From: Diphasiastrum complanatum
Lineage: Eukaryota; Streptophyta; Lycopodiopsida; Lycopodiales; Lycopodiaceae
Assembly (NCBI GenBank): GCA_029204225.1
Contig: CM055097.1
Span: 5,461,620 to 5,525,619, forward strand
Length of the DNA stretch: 64,000 bases
Reading direction: 5' to 3'
In this document: in pieces, positions 45,990 through 59,579 of the stretch
Layout of the letters: the number at the start of each line of letters is the position of its first letter
How positions within the stretch are numbered: position 1 is the stretch's first letter
Translations under genes and position numbers: made by a program
Notes under the pieces: generated by a model
What the model was told of the DNA's origin: nothing
The model's database searches: none
The model's input: only the letters and a program-made list of their open reading frames with translations

Positions 45990-46695
45990 TTCAACGTCCC
46001 CTTCCTTGAACGTGACCTTCTTCTCTGCAGCCGCTGACTATAATTCAATATTATAATTTCTTTTGCTTCTACTGAGATGTCTTTTGCAAATAATTTTGCA
46101 ACGTTACAGTCATAGTCAGAATCATTTTTAAGATCTTCTTTGTTATATTTTTGTTTGTTGACTTGTTCGATGATTTCTTCTTTGAAGAGTTTTTGTACTT
46201 TGTTGAAGAAGATTTCGATTTGAGTTTCGAAGAGCCTTTGCTTCTTGTGGTGACATTGAATAGCTTTTCTACATCGCTTGGCCAAGACTGGTCCACTGTC
46301 TTTGCCAATTTTCCTTCAATGACATCAATCCTCTGCACAACAGCATCAGTCAAAGATTTTGTTTTCGAGTTTGCAGCAGCTAGTGTTGCTACATACTGGT
46401 ACTTTGGTCGTGGCTTCTGCGACTGAGGGCAGTCCGGATATTTGTGGCTAGGCTCCCTACAGTTCAAACATAGTGCATATCCAATCGGCTTTTGTGACTG
46501 AGGACAGTTGGGTGAAAAATGTCCTGGCTCTCCACAGTTGTAACAAGTGTCCGACACTGGTTTAGTCATGGTTGGTGACTTCATCGCTGATCCAACAAAT
46601 TTTGGAGGATTGTGTCTTTTTGGTGCGAACTTTGGTCTATCCTGCTGGGCTGATGTTGCAGTACCCTGAACATAATTAGTAGTCGCATCATTCTA
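45990..46695 (-). pseudogene. Gypsy gag with two zinc knuckles
   Basis: The minus strand reads CYNCGEPGHFSPNC (about 46505-46546) and CLNCREPSHKYPDC (about 46430-46471), separated by PQSQKP repeats. A Lys/Ser-rich stretch follows. Both are CCHC nucleic-acid-binding motifs, though the second has Ser where Gly is usual. Broken fossil. Confidence 0.85.
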
Positions 46696-46699
46696 AAAA

Positions 46700-47397
46700 A
46701 TGAAGAGTAAGAAGTCCTAACTGGATGGATGCCAACACATCACAGCCAACTGGATGATGCAATTGACGACCTAATTGCTTAGTATAAATAGTTGTTCATA
46801 TTCCTACATTTTTAAGCATTAAAGTAAAGATCAATCATCAAGTATTGAATAATAAGTGTTCTCTCTCTCAAGCCTGCAAGCTTGAACACTCTTGAGCTTT
46901 CTAGCTCAGTTCCTTAGAATTGATTAGAGATTCTTATTGCGCTTACTGCTTATCAGTAGTTGCGCTTAATTCAGACATATATTTAGCCACTCAAAGATAG
47001 CTCAGAGTACGCGACTTTGATCCACAAACTTGTTGTACTCATTTACATATGTTTCATTTTCATACTGAATCAATACTATCTTCTTATTGCGTTTAGGTCT
47101 GTCTCAGAATGTATGGGTTTCTGTAGTTCTTCGCAATTGATTATTTGTCTGATAATTCAATGCTTTAATATTTGGCTACGTAATCACTATAGTACTAATG
47201 ATTTCAAAGTTAGTTACTATAAGATCGAATGTGATTTCTATCACTATTGTTTTGTTCAAAATTGATAGATGTACTCATGCATAATGAAAGAAAAAGATAG
47301 TTTATTCCATTGTGCACGATAAGTTTTAACTATTGTCGTTCGAATTCTTTTTATTCAATTCTATTCGACCTATCTTCTCACACACCTCTGTCCAACA
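46700..47397 (+). repeat. Lone LTR, related to the family-2 Copia LTR
   Basis: Plus-strand LTR-like sequence with TATAAATAG near 46782 and an AATAATAAG poly(A)-type signal. Its right half aligns with the LTR at 29956-31034 (TTTGGCTACGTAATC, AAGATCGAATGTGATTTCTA) and it ends CACACACCTCTGTCCAACA. It abuts the gag end of the oppositely oriented Gypsy fossil. The left end is approximate and no partner LTR is in the window. Confidence 0.65.
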
Positions 47398-47399
47398 AC

Positions 47400-50300
47400 A
47401 TTGACAATAACCATGAGAGTAGTCAAGGAATTAATATATTCACCAAACACATGATTTTATAGAAAGAACTTTTGCAAGAGGCTACTTGTTAGTTTCATGT
47501 TGCAAATTTTAATAGAGATAGGATTTTATGGCTTTAAAACAAACCATGCATGCCAAAACTTCAAATTTTTATATAGTAATGCATTGTGAATACCAAAAGG
47601 TTTTATAGAAACTCACAAACAATTGAAAATTTTCCAATATACATGTACTCTTGAAAAGATATTTATATTGATATTTGAGAAAATTTGTGCATCTTTTCAA
47701 TTATGTCAAATTCAACATTACTATGTTTATTTTATGCTCGCTCTATGATCTGAATTACTACTCCAACGTCTTTGCATTTGATTTAGTCCTTGTGTCTATC
47801 TGCACAAGAAAAAAAGATACCAATTTTCATAATATTTTTATAGCCTTCACAATGAGCATAATGAATTAAAACATTCATACATTGATAAATATGGACTTCA
47901 TATCAATTTTTCATTCGCAATGAAATTTAAATACTGTGAAATATCATGCCAACAAAAGTGTCAATTCTGTTCTAATATAGAACAAACTCCAATTCTGCTC
48001 GACCTCAATAGTAGTATGAATATCTCTATTTACCATTACATTGATATGGATGTGATCGACGTGTTCAATGCTATTTACGCCCCGATCTAATGGGACCCAT
48101 ATGCTATTTTGTTTTTTCCATCATTGATAATGGAATATCAAGCTTAACATATGGATCGATATTAAATTTTGATTCTACATTCAATATCCCCATTGGACTT
48201 GTGATCCCAACCTTTGTTCATAAGTTTCATTAAAAAGACATCTGGTGGACTTTTACAAACAAACAATGTGAGGGTTTGACACACCTCACTATTTGCGAGA
48301 AATCCACATATACAAATATTGGAACACACCAATTTAGATCACATTTTTGGATCCAATACCGATTTTGAGTGACTTTTGTATATTTGTATATAACTTGCAC
48401 CGAAAAGACTCTGATACATTGTTGTTAGGTGTAATCCACTCATTACTTTGAAAATTGAGAAGATGTACATATTCTAGTTTTCTTGCTCCTCCATTCAAAT
48501 CTAGAATATAAATAGCATCATAAAACCAGAATCTACAAGTTCTTTTGGAGTTTGTCTTTTATACTATAATTTGCCAATTTTTGAATGGAGAATGTCTATA
48601 ATATTGAAAAGATAATTTACATGTTCCTGTTCATGTATATTTGATGGATATAAATCTGCAATACAAAAAACCATTGTAAGTTTTTCATTGTTAAATACAG
48701 CTACATGTTAGAGTTGAAAATTAAAGTCATTTAAAATTTTATAATACTTATAGTTACACTTTACAAGGATTCATAAAATCCACATTCAGTTCCGAATGCA
48801 TGTAAACATGTTGAACAAAGACCTTTGAAATGGATTGTCCACTTAGGGATACTTTAAAATCAAGAATCATCATGGCTATTTATATGTATATTTTCCTTCT
48901 TCTTTTTTGATGGAAAGCTCCTCTTATTGATAAATGCATCAATACCCAAGAAGCTTTTTGATATTCATGGGCAATCCAAGTGCCATCATCCTCCTTCTCA
49001 TTGCAAAAAATTACAGAGCTGATAGAGGATCTTGGTCCTGTGTTGCCATACCTTGAAAAGTTACTTTGGTTTAACCAACATAGTATGTCCTTTTAACTAA
49101 AACAAGCGAATTTGAGCAGCCTAACCAGCCACGGACCAGCCACAGACAGTCACAGACAGCACATACTAACCAATAGTGTGCTTGCAACCTACCTAGTGGG
49201 AAGTCCAAATCCTCTTAATAAGAAGAAAATAAATTTATTTTTTGGTTCTAGTGATGTACGCTACGTTGAATCTACTATGGCAAGACATGATTGGGCCACG
49301 TGGACATAAAAAGAGAAAGAAAAAAAAAATCCTTCAAACTACTCTTATCTCTTTCTTTTTAATGTGTTTTCTATTTGCTTGCTATTTCGTTTAAGTCGTG
49401 TTTGCTTGTTTTTGTCATCTTTAGAGGAGAGAGGTGGGGAGGGTGCAAGTGCCTCCATCCACTAATCTTTAGAGAGGAGAGAGGGGGGGGGGGTGCAAGT
49501 TGCCTCCACCCACTAATCTAGTTATTTTCTTATGGTTAGGCTAGGAAAGAGGATTAAACTACATGTGGTTAGTTAGAAAATTGTAGAGTCAAGCTAATCT
49601 CACAAGAGCCAAGACTTAGACTCCAAGTATCTCTATAAATCATATTGAATTATTATATTTGAAAACATATTAATCAAAATTTATATTATAACTAAAGATT
49701 TTTTTATTTTAACACAAACACTTTCATTTAAAAAAATTAAAATCTTAAAATATTTGTTACAAAATAGTATTTCATATAAGTTAAATTAGTTTTTTTTTCA
49801 ATTTTATTATTTGTATGATTAATGATTTTTTTAAACTACCATGTTTTTAAATATCTACTAACTTAAATGTGTTAATATTAATTTATTAATTAATTTGGTT
49901 AGCATGATTACAATTTTTGATAAAATGCGATATTTTTTTAATACTACATATTTCTATAAAGCATTGTGAATACTAACTTTTTTTTAAATTTCTAAAAAAT
50001 TGGATTTTTGCCTCATTTTTCTTTTGTCACCATGTATTAGTATAAAAGATTATTGTTTTCAGAAAGATAGATTATCCAATACTACTTTGTAGTACAAAAT
50101 TACAATAAACAAATCAACTTTTTAGAATTTCAAACAATCTTATTAAAATACTCGGACTCCTTAATGAGTGTTTCTATCATGTCCATTGACTTATATTTCT
50201 GATATACTTCTTATCAAAAGTGATGCTAAATCTTGTTCTACTCAATTTGATAGAGTTCTTTTCCACGTATAAATTTTATACTTTGTTAAGCATAGTTTGA

Positions 50301-50600
50301 AACTAACAAATTTAATTATTCACAAATGAGCTATATCCAAACAATTATAAATGAAATTCAACATTCAAAAATAGTACTCTCTTCCAAACAGGCTAGATCT
50401 TCTATACTAGATTAAAATACTCAGAATTCAATCAAGATTATTATGTAAAATAGACTGATTTTAAACTTCTATTACATTAGATAAATCCATCTGATATTTC
50501 ACTTCAAAATAACAAGCAACTAAATGAAAACTTACTATCGGCAAGTTCAAATAAGTTAGATTTCAAATAGTGAGTAATGCTTGTTCATTAGCATTTAAAA
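47400..50600. other. Gene-free AT-rich stretch
   Basis: No coding region or element is recognised. 49640-50130 is especially AT-rich, with many A and T runs. A two-copy tandem repeat of about 52 bp lies at 49420-49522. Open frames are short and without motifs. Confidence 0.6.
49420..49522 (+). repeat. Two-copy tandem repeat, about 52 bp
   Basis: TTTAGAGGAGAGAGGTGGGG and TTTAGAGAGGAGAGAGGGG each lead into GTGCAAGT, GCCTCCA and CCACTAATC. The second copy has an expanded G run. Local duplication. Confidence 0.8.
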
Positions 50601-50606
50601 CGTATA

Positions 50607-51511
50607 TGACAAAAATGTAAAAAAAATATGTTTGGGCCACAAAGCTTTGCTAGCTTTCGAGCTCAAGTCTGCACAAACGCAAGGGAACTGTGCGAACACG
50701 AAGACCAAAGCTTCGAGGATTGAAGGATACCCGAAGATAAAAGTAAAATGTTCGTGGACTGAAGGCCACCAAAAATGTGAAGATAAAACGTTCGTGGACC
50801 CAAAGAAGCTCAATGGCAAAGCCGAAGGCCGAAGAAAACACGAAGATGAAGAAGACACGAAGACTAAAAGATGGTGAAGCTTCACGTTTCAAAGTACAGA
50901 GAAAATCAGGAAAGTACAAGGAGGACGTCCCTCTCCACGGACAATCTGGATACCGTTGGAACATGCCTAATCAGCCGTTCTTGTAACCTCTGATTAACTT
51001 AAACCATTTCTCTCTTCATCTATATAAGCAGATTGAAATTGAGAGAATCAGTTGGAACATCAATTTGGTTGTATACCAATGTGAGCTAAGCACATCGTTG
51101 CTAGCCAATGTCCAAGAAGTCCGCTAGTAAGCGAGACGACTTGATATAGTTCGTGAGAGACATAGAATCTCTCATGCCAATGCGTTGTGTGGGTTTTTCA
51201 CAACAACGCTCAATGAAGGAATTCACAGATAATACAGTAGATGTTATGTAAATGGTTTTCTTATTTTGAATGTTATTGAATGCCTTTGATGTCTGATTGT
51301 TGTCTGTTTGTAATCAACTGTTCATTCATTATTTCAGCACACTGGTTCATCTTGCTGAATACTTAAACAAATTAAATGTAGGTCAACAGTATTTGTCTAC
51401 ACTCTAGAGGACTGTAGATCTATTTTAGCAGGTAGTAGCCTGCAGACATAATCGAATTCCATCCGGGTTTCAGAACAATCAAGACGAATCAATCTCTGTT
51501 TATTCTCGACA
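50607..51511 (+). repeat. 5' LTR of family-1 Copia element
   Basis: It runs from TGACAAAAATG to TTCTCGACA, about 905 bp, with TATATAAGC near 51019 as a likely TATA box. It shares CAAAGCTTTGCTAGCTTTC and GTCCGCTAGTAAGCGAGAC with the LTR at 7555-8564. The start is placed by that comparison and could be off by some bases. Confidence 0.75.
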
Positions 51512-51512
51512 A

Positions 51513-51524
51513 TGGTATCAGAGC
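51513..51524 (+). promoter_or_regulatory. Primer-binding site (Met-tRNA type)
   Basis: TGGTATCAGAGC, one base after the LTR end. Confidence 0.9.
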
Positions 51525-54500
51525 TTCCGATTTCCGAACTCATCTGAGATTCTCAACATTGGTATCAGTGCCATAGGGCTTTAAGATTCAAGAGATCGAA
51601 TATTCAGAACAAGAGACCAAAAGAGCTGAAGAACAGAGTTCACAACAATGGCATCCATAAGCAGCATATAGTCAAAGATCTGCACAAACCTCAACTCAGC
51701 TGGGTCCAGCTTCCTAGCATGGAAGGTGAAGACCTCTCTCATCTTAAAGGGAGAAGGGCTATGGCCCTGGGTAGATGGCACCAAAGAGATGCCTACAACC
51801 ACAAGCAAAGAGTTACAAGAATGGAGAGAAAAGAATGACAAGGCAGTAGCTATGTTGTCCTCATCCATCGAAGATAAGCCTAACGCTTGACCTCGCAACA
51901 CTCTCTAATGAAAGGAGATGTAGAATGCATTACTTACTAGGTTTCAGACGAAATCATGCAGCCAGATAATGCTTCTCAAATACCAGCTGACATTACATCT
52001 TTTATCAGAAGGATAAAGGATCTATTCACCAAACGTTGCTAGCAAAAGATCTAGAGATGACTCTCAAAAAGGATGTGATCGAGATTTGAGAAGAAGTCGA
52101 AGCCTGTGAGCACCTTGATCACAAGGACGTCTCTAATCAAGCTCTCTACAGCAACAAGGAGAACCCAAAGAAGTAGTTCAAGTCTAAGAGGGAGTCAGAC
52201 CGAAAGCATGATCGAGACCAACAGACAAAAGGAACCACCAAAGGCAAATGGAAGAAGAAAGAAAAGTCGAGACAACAAGATGGTGAAAAGAAGACATGCG
52301 TGAGATGCAAACGCGAAGGACATACAGTCGATTCATGTTGGCTGAACCCGAAGATCGAATGCATTTATTGCCACAAGAAAGGCCATGCAGCCATGGACTA
52401 CTACCAGAATCCGAGGAAAAAGCAGCCTCAAGGCAGACAAGAGAACAACAATTGTTTCATCCTACGTCGAAGAGCCATAAAGCTCGAAGATGGGCGAAGA
52501 AAGGTCAAAAAATGAAAATTCGACAGCCTATCTATGTATAGATGTGTGTGCAACCTCGACATCTGACACACAAGAGGTGATCCTTTATTCAGGAGCAACC
52601 TCTCACTATGTTACATTGAGATGAATAATGTCTCACTTTTGAAGTACAGATCCATCCAGATATATAGTTCTTGGAGATAGATCAAGACATCAAGTGAATG
52701 GCATTGGTTCATTGTTGCTCAACACAAACGGAAAAGACTGGCGATTAGATGATGTTCTATTCATACCCAAATTGCAGCAAGACTTGCTCTAAGTCGCAAG
52801 AATAGTAGACGCTGAGATGCGTGTGACATTGTCAAACAAAACATGCAATGTCATTGATGCCAACACTAGCACACTTGTTACACAAGAAAGACGAAAGGGA
52901 AACATGTATCATTTGAAGGTATGCCTACTAGCTCATGAATCTACAAATGTTCTATGGCACATAAGACTATGCCACATGAACCCCATGGCATTTATCAAAC
53001 AAGCCAAGCATGGAGCTATCACAGGAGTGAGCATCACGAATGCAACGAATTTGATGACCTGTGATACATGCTTGAAAGGGAAGATGTCCTGAACTCCTTT
53101 CACCAAAAACTCCTATAGAAGAACAAAGATTCTGGAGCTGGTACATTCGAACAACGGACCTTTCAACATGATTTCGGTAGGAGGCTCGAGATACTACATC
53201 ACCTTCATTGACGACTATAGCAAGTTCGCCAGAGTCTACTTCATACACAAAAAATCAGAAGGACTCGACAAGTTCACAGAATACATGAAGTGGGCAGAAA
53301 GATGCACAGAAAGCAAGGTGATGCAGATCATAATTGCTTGTGGTTGAGAATACATCTCGAACCGCTTCGTGACTTCTGCAACGGTCGACGAATCCTTCAC
53401 TGAAGGACTGCATCCTATACACCACAACACAATGGTGTTGCTGAAAAGAATACCAGGACACTCATGGAAGTCGCAAGGTGCATGATGGCCTATTCGAAGG
53501 CACCAAGAGTGCTATGGGATGAAGCAGTAGCTACAACCACCTATATCTAGAATAGGATAGGCAAATCAAGTGTTCCTCACACGACACCACATGAACTATG
53601 GTGGGTTAGTTCTGATGCAAGTTCGGATCTTTGGCTGTGCAGCTTATGCACACGTTCCAGACAAGCTTTGAAAGAAGCTCGATGAGAAAGTCAAACAAGG
53701 ATAGCTCGCGGGGTATGATCATTTGTCATACTACAAGGTCTATATGCCAGAGATGAATCAATAGAGACGAATCAAATGAAGACAGTCAGAGACATCAAGT
53801 TCGGTGAGAACGGAACAATGGCCGATGATGATTCAGCCAGCTATGAAGTCTTAGGAAAGTAGTACTATGACCTGCCAACTATGACAAAGGGAGCAAAACT
53901 CAAACACTCAGATGGAGATGTTTGAACTCCACAATAGTTGAGCGACGAATCAAACGAATAAAGGACCACAAGCCTGCTTGTAGCTAGAATGCCTATAAAC
54001 CAAAATGGTTCTGAACTTAGCCAAAGAGAAAAAGGTAAGGACATTGTAGTACCTGAAGAATCTCCTAGGAGATCAACAAGAGAACGAAGCACACCAGCCA
54101 GATTTGTGTCAGGCAGCTCAGCTTTGACATCCGAAGAGTTTTGTGGATTTAGTGGTGAACCACAAACATTCACAAAAGCCATCGAAAGTCCAGACAAGGA
54201 CAAATGGATCCAAGCCATGAACGAGGAGATCAAATCCATAAAGAAGAATGAGGTATGGACACTACAGCCAGTACCAGACAAGCGGAAGACAGTGCAATCC
54301 AAATGGGTATACAAGCTAAAGTATGGACCAAATGGAAATGTTTCGAGATACAAAGCCAGACTTGTAGCAAAGGGTTTCTCTTAGAAGTATGGGATCAACT
54401 ACATTGATACCTTCTCTTCAATCATGAAGCATGCGTCCCTACGTCTATCGTTTGCATATGCAGCCGCTTATGTCCTTAGGATTCACATAGTCGATGAGAA

Positions 54501-54639
54501 GACATTGTTCTTACATGGCGAATTAGATGAAAGAGTCTATATGGACCAACCTCCTCCTGTGAATCACTTCCCACCTATGCCTGCCGAATGCACAGGAGTA
54601 TCTACAGATTGAAGCAATCTGTGCGACAATGTGATGGTC

Positions 54640-55190
54640 TGTACTTCTTGTTGACCCAGAGAATTGCTGCACTTGCTACAATGGATCATCCTCCTGAGAC
54701 ACTTTTGTAGTCATCTTTGAGTGATGCCCAACTTGCATCGCTATAGGAGTGCATCTGGGACCCGACATCACGAGAGCAACACAGCCCAAAATCCTCCATC
54801 TTCGGAAGGTACTATAGGATTCGTTTTGCGATCTTCCAGTGTGTCCCGCCTGGGTTTGTGCTAAACTGGCTCATCTTGAACATGAAATAAGCAATGCCGG
54901 GGCGTGTGTTATCTGCTAAATACATGAGTGATCCAATTAGCTCCTGTAAGGCATGTGTTGCGTTGTCTCTTTTTCTTTGTCAGTCTTCAGACTTTTTTCA
55001 TTTGTCAAAATTGTTCTTGCAAGCATTGGGGTGTTTGCCCCTTTTCAATCTGTCATCTCGAAATCTTCAAGGATCTTCTGGATGTACCTGGACTGACGAA
55101 GGTATGGATTTCCTTCATCATAGTTGCGGTTGATTCGTAAGCCTAGAGATTTTGTAGGAGCTAGAAATAGCAATTTTTACCTTGTTGAAG
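54640..55190 (-). pseudogene. Copia RT/RNase H fragment, opposite strand
   Basis: The minus strand shows LIGSLMYLADNTRPGIAYF (about 54890-54950) and MHSYSDASWASLKDDYKSVS (about 54690-54750), the RT end and RNase H of a Copia element. It lies head to head with the plus-strand RT start of the element to its left, so two fossils, or an inverted segment, meet near 54640. Broken fragment. Confidence 0.8.
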
Positions 55191-57201
55191 GATCTTAAGA
55201 TCTTGACTCCCAATTAGGGTGGATCTTATGACCTAAAAGGTTAGATGTTAGATTTATGTCATGATGGGATCAAAGGTAACCCTAAACTCTCAAATCCGAG
55301 CTGATTTTGTATTTATATATATCCATGTGGGATTTTCCAAGCAATTTGATGATAAATTTGAAATCTACCATTGTGACTAGTTTTTGTCTAGATGTTTGTT
55401 ATGATCATATGCTTTTCTCTAATCAATCATTGGTTATGAAGGTGTTGGTATTGTATTTAGATCTGCACAAGCCTATAAATTGTAGAGACAAAATGCTCCA
55501 AAAATAAAGACTATCCCATCTTCCATTCATTTTGTTTTGCACAAATGATTTAACTAAGATATGATCTCATATTTAATAAGTTTGCTTTCTCAAAAGAATT
55601 GAGTGTGTCTTGTGGAAGTTATAGCCATTTGAATCAAGGTGGTAGGGCACCCAACCTGGTTGGACACACCAAGCTTGACCCATATCTAACTAGTTTGATC
55701 CAAAAACTCAAGAAAAATCTTGCCAATCTTGTCTAGTTGAGATCTAGGCATCATTTTGAGGTCATAGCCACATAGTTTCATACAAATCAATTGTATTTCA
55801 GTCTTTTGTGGATGTTTTGAGTGCTTCAAATGTGCTTGAGTGAAGGTGGCCCAAATTTGTCCTTGCTTCATCTTTGATTGAAAGCTTGATCTAGTTTGAG
55901 AGATATTGGTAGAGCTAGTGAGATTGATCTCACACCAAGTTGCAAGATCTCAAATCGGAGTTGGTAGGACACCATTATTGAATCCATTATTGAGAGAGAA
56001 GCAACACTTTTTGATCCATTACAAGAAAATTACTCAAGTTTTCATGGCTTCCTTGGGATCCTTTCTCTTGGAGTCTAGTGAGAGATTAGCCACCTCCAAT
56101 TACTCTATTTGGAAGGTGAGGATGGAGTCAATTTTGATCTCCAAGATGTGATGGATATTGTCCTTGGACTTGAGGAGGAGCCTCAATTGCTTCAAGAAGT
56201 CCAAAGGTACAATAAAAGATCAAGAATGGCTCTTCACTACATAAAGATGAATGTTTCAAATGAAGTGTTGAGAGAAATTGGTGCTTGAACCTTAGCCAAG
56301 GAGGCTTGGGACACTCTCAAAGCCATATATGATGCCAAGAATACTTCTATACTACTCACACTAAGGAGTCAAATTTTTGAAAGTTGTCAAAGAAGTGATG
56401 AGAGTGCATCCAACTATGATTCAAGAGTCAAGGACATCCATAGAGAGCTTGCATGCATTGGAGACCACATCAATCAAGGTAAACTAGTGCAAGTTATCCT
56501 CAATGGCTTGAGGGATGATATTGACAATCTTGTCCAATCATATGCAATCAAGGAGAAGGTACCATGTTTGGAGGCCTTACAAGGAGACAAGAAAACAAGC
56601 TCATGAGGATGAACAAACTCTCAATCAACAATGATGGAGATGGCAAAGCTCTATTTGTTTGTGCCAAAGCTAACCAAAAATCTCATTAGTGTTGCTTGAT
56701 AATGGCCTAGATGTCAAGTTTGGTATTGACACTTGTATAATCAAGAGAGAGGATGAGATTAATGCTAGTGGATTTGGAGGCATCTATAAAGAAGATTCAA
56801 GAGATAGTGCTAACTCTTGTGATATTTCCTATATGACCAAGAGATAGTGCTAACTCTTGTGATATTTTCTATATGACCAAGATCTCTCAAGAAGAATTAT
56901 GGCATAAAAGATTGGGCCATTCCAACTTTAAAGCCATGTCATCTATGGTCAAAGAAGTCAAATCTATTGGTTTGCCAAAGACCTTATCAAAGGAGCTCAA
57001 GCCTTGTGAAGCATGTGCAATTGCAAAGTCACATAGGAGGCCATATCCAAGATCTAATATCAAGACTCGTCATCCATTAGATCTTGTGCACTTTGATGTC
57101 CATTTCTCATCCTCTATTATCAATATTTAAGACAACCATGAAATGATGGGATCAAGGCTTGAGGAGGAGCATCTTCAAGCATTCACACCTAGAAGAATCT
57201 A

Positions 57202-57329
<128 letters not shown>

Positions 57330-58941
57330 GCCCAAGAGGCTCTCATATATTGACAAAGGCAAGCAAGTGCAGGCTGAATCCACCAATTATGCATTTTCTA
57401 TCTCTCATGAAGAGCCTAGAAGTGCATGCATTTTCTATCTCTCATGAAGAGCCTAGAAGTGTACAAGATGCACTCCAATCAAAGGAGTGGTATGACGCTA
57501 TGGCAAGGGAGTATGATTCTTTGATTACCAACAACACTTGGGAGATAGTGGATCCACCTACCAAAAAGCACATTATTGGATGCAAGTGGGTGTTTAGAAT
57601 CAAGTACAACAATAATGGTTATTCAACAAGCTCAAAGCAAGAATATGTGCAAAAGTCTATGCTCAAATTCAAGTCCTAGACTATGAAGACACCTTTGCAC
57701 CTGCTGCAAAGATGGTGACTATAAGGATCATCATCTCTATTGCATGCTACTTCAAGTGGAAAATGTTTCAACTTGATGTCTCTAATGCTTTTCTTAATAT
57801 CTTGATGAGGAGATATATATGGAGCAACCACAAGGCTTTATTAAGAAAGGTGAAAAATCCAAGGTTTGTCTACTCTTCAAAAGCTTATATGGGCTCAAGC
57901 AAGCCCCAAGATCATGGTATGCAAGGCTCAACTCATATCTCATATCACTTGAATTTGTTCTAAGTGACTATGATCCATCTATGTACGTAAAGTTTGTGAA
58001 TAGTGATCTTATCATTCTCATCATCTATAGATGACATCATCTTATGTGGAAGTTGCATGAAGTTATTAGATGAGACTAAAAGTGCACTTGGTAGTGAGTT
58101 CAAAATGCAAGAGATAGATATTTATTATGATCATGCTTTCATTAGTCAATTTAGATATGCTCTTTCAATGCTCAAAAAGTTTCATATGGAAAATTGTAAG
58201 AGTGTAGATACACCTATGATATTGTAAAAGATCCTAGTAAGGGAGATGAAGCATCTTTCGAGGACATCACCCTTTTTAGGAGTCTTATTGGCTCCTTGAT
58301 TTGGTTGACCATCACTAGGCCCGAGTTGAGCTTTTGTGTGCACAAGCTAAGTCAATTCATGCAAAATCCAAAGATCTATCATTGAAAATCAGTGAAGAGA
58401 GTCTTGAGATATGTATCTTCTACATATGATTATGGATTATTCTAGAAAAGTGAAGATCTATCAATGGAAGCCTACTCGGACTCAATTTTTCAAGTGACAA
58501 GGTAAATAGAAAATCCAAAAGTGCCCACACTATATTTCTTGGAGGAAATCTTGTATCTTGCCAAGAAACAAGATTTCACTATCACCTTGTGAGGCTGAGG
58601 CCCTTACAACAACAACAAAAGAGGTGCTATGGATCAAAAGACTATTATTTCAGCTCAAGTGCATCAAGGATGAAGATCTACCTATGATCAAGTGTGACAA
58701 CTTCTCGGCCCAAGCCCTTGCCAATAGTCCTATCTTTCATGCAAGGAGCAAGCATATTGAAGTTGCACATCATTTTATAAGGGAAAAGCTTATTGGATGA
58801 GAGATCAACTTAGAGCACATTGGATCATCATCATGCATTGTCGTTCTTCTCACCAATGGCATTGCTCAAGAGTGCTTTCATCAAGCTTGGCTTGATTCTA
58901 AGATCTATGCTAAATTAAAATAGATATCTTTTAAGGAGGAG

Positions 58942-59579
58942 TGTGAAAGTTTGGTAAAATCTATCTATGTTGAGTTTAGGGGTGTCTAGACTTTTTTAGT
59001 CCTTATACACATGTTAGTAGGTGATATGGCCAAATTTTGAGTGTGATGTGGCTCGAGCTAGCTTAGGATTTCTACGCATGGCATGATGAGAGAGGGTGAG
59101 TGACACTTTCTTATGAGTTGCCTTGAGATCACGTGACCAATCAAAAGAGAGAGATCCATGAAATTGGTCCAATCAAATTTGAGGGCCCTTAGGAAAAGAA
59201 GGGGTCCAATCATATTTCACTCTCCCTAGCTCGAGTTACTACTAGTATGTGAGAGAGAACCATTCTACACTGAGTTTTTTGGAGATTGTGTAAGATTCTA
59301 CACTTAGAGATTTTGTTGCTTTCTCTCTCTATTCGAGAGCTAGTCCTTGTATTCTCTCTCTACCCGAGAGCAAGCCTTTTCTATACTTAGTTTTTTTCAT
59401 CATGAGTTGCCTTTACATGTGTATGTATGTTGGTGAATGATTTATGCATGTTCTATGTGCTCTTGCCTTAGATTTTTGAAGATAGATCTTGAAATCCATT
59501 AAGTGCTTGATCTTTGTCACCCACATATTAGGAGATCAATCACGCATTTTGGGTTGTCCCCACACATGTGAGGACTTCA
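58942..59579 (+). repeat. 3' LTR of family-4-like Copia element
   Basis: TGTGAAAGTTTGG directly after the polypurine tract, to GTGAGGACTTCA, about 638 bp. It has the family's TCTCTCTCTA-type leader (59320-59380) and ACATGTGAGGACTTCA end. Confidence 0.75.

Larger units (their letters stand above)
43040..46695 (-). mobile_element. Ty3/Gypsy internal region, broken
   Basis: Minus-strand Gypsy fossil with parts in family order: gag end with two CCHC knuckles, a protease-like region, RT, RNase H and the start of the integrase. No LTR, PBS or chromodomain was recognised. The RT style (MPFGLCNVPTTFQRIM, IFIDDFCVYSD) resembles the non-chromovirus Athila/Tat side, but the clade call is tentative. Broken, with several breaks. 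Old by its decay. Confidence 0.9.
50607..54640 (+). mobile_element. Copia element, broken (family 1)
   Basis: A plus-strand relative of the element at 5890-8564. Recognised parts are: the 5' LTR (50607-51511), PBS (51513-51524), gag start MPTTTSKELQEWREKNDKAV near 51782, two knuckles (CVRCKREGHTVDSC and CIYCHKKGHAAMD, 52290-52400), pre-integrase (VLWHIRLCHMNPMAF near 52950), integrase pieces (FIDDYSKFARVYF near 53205-53245) and RT start (SKWVYKLKYGPNGNVSRYKA near 54298). Broken, with many breaks, and old. No 3' LTR was seen. Confidence 0.85.

Noticed and set aside
46700-47397. LTR of the adjacent Gypsy element
   Set aside because: Its promoter signals point in the opposite direction to the Gypsy coding strand, and its sequence is related to a Copia LTR in the window.
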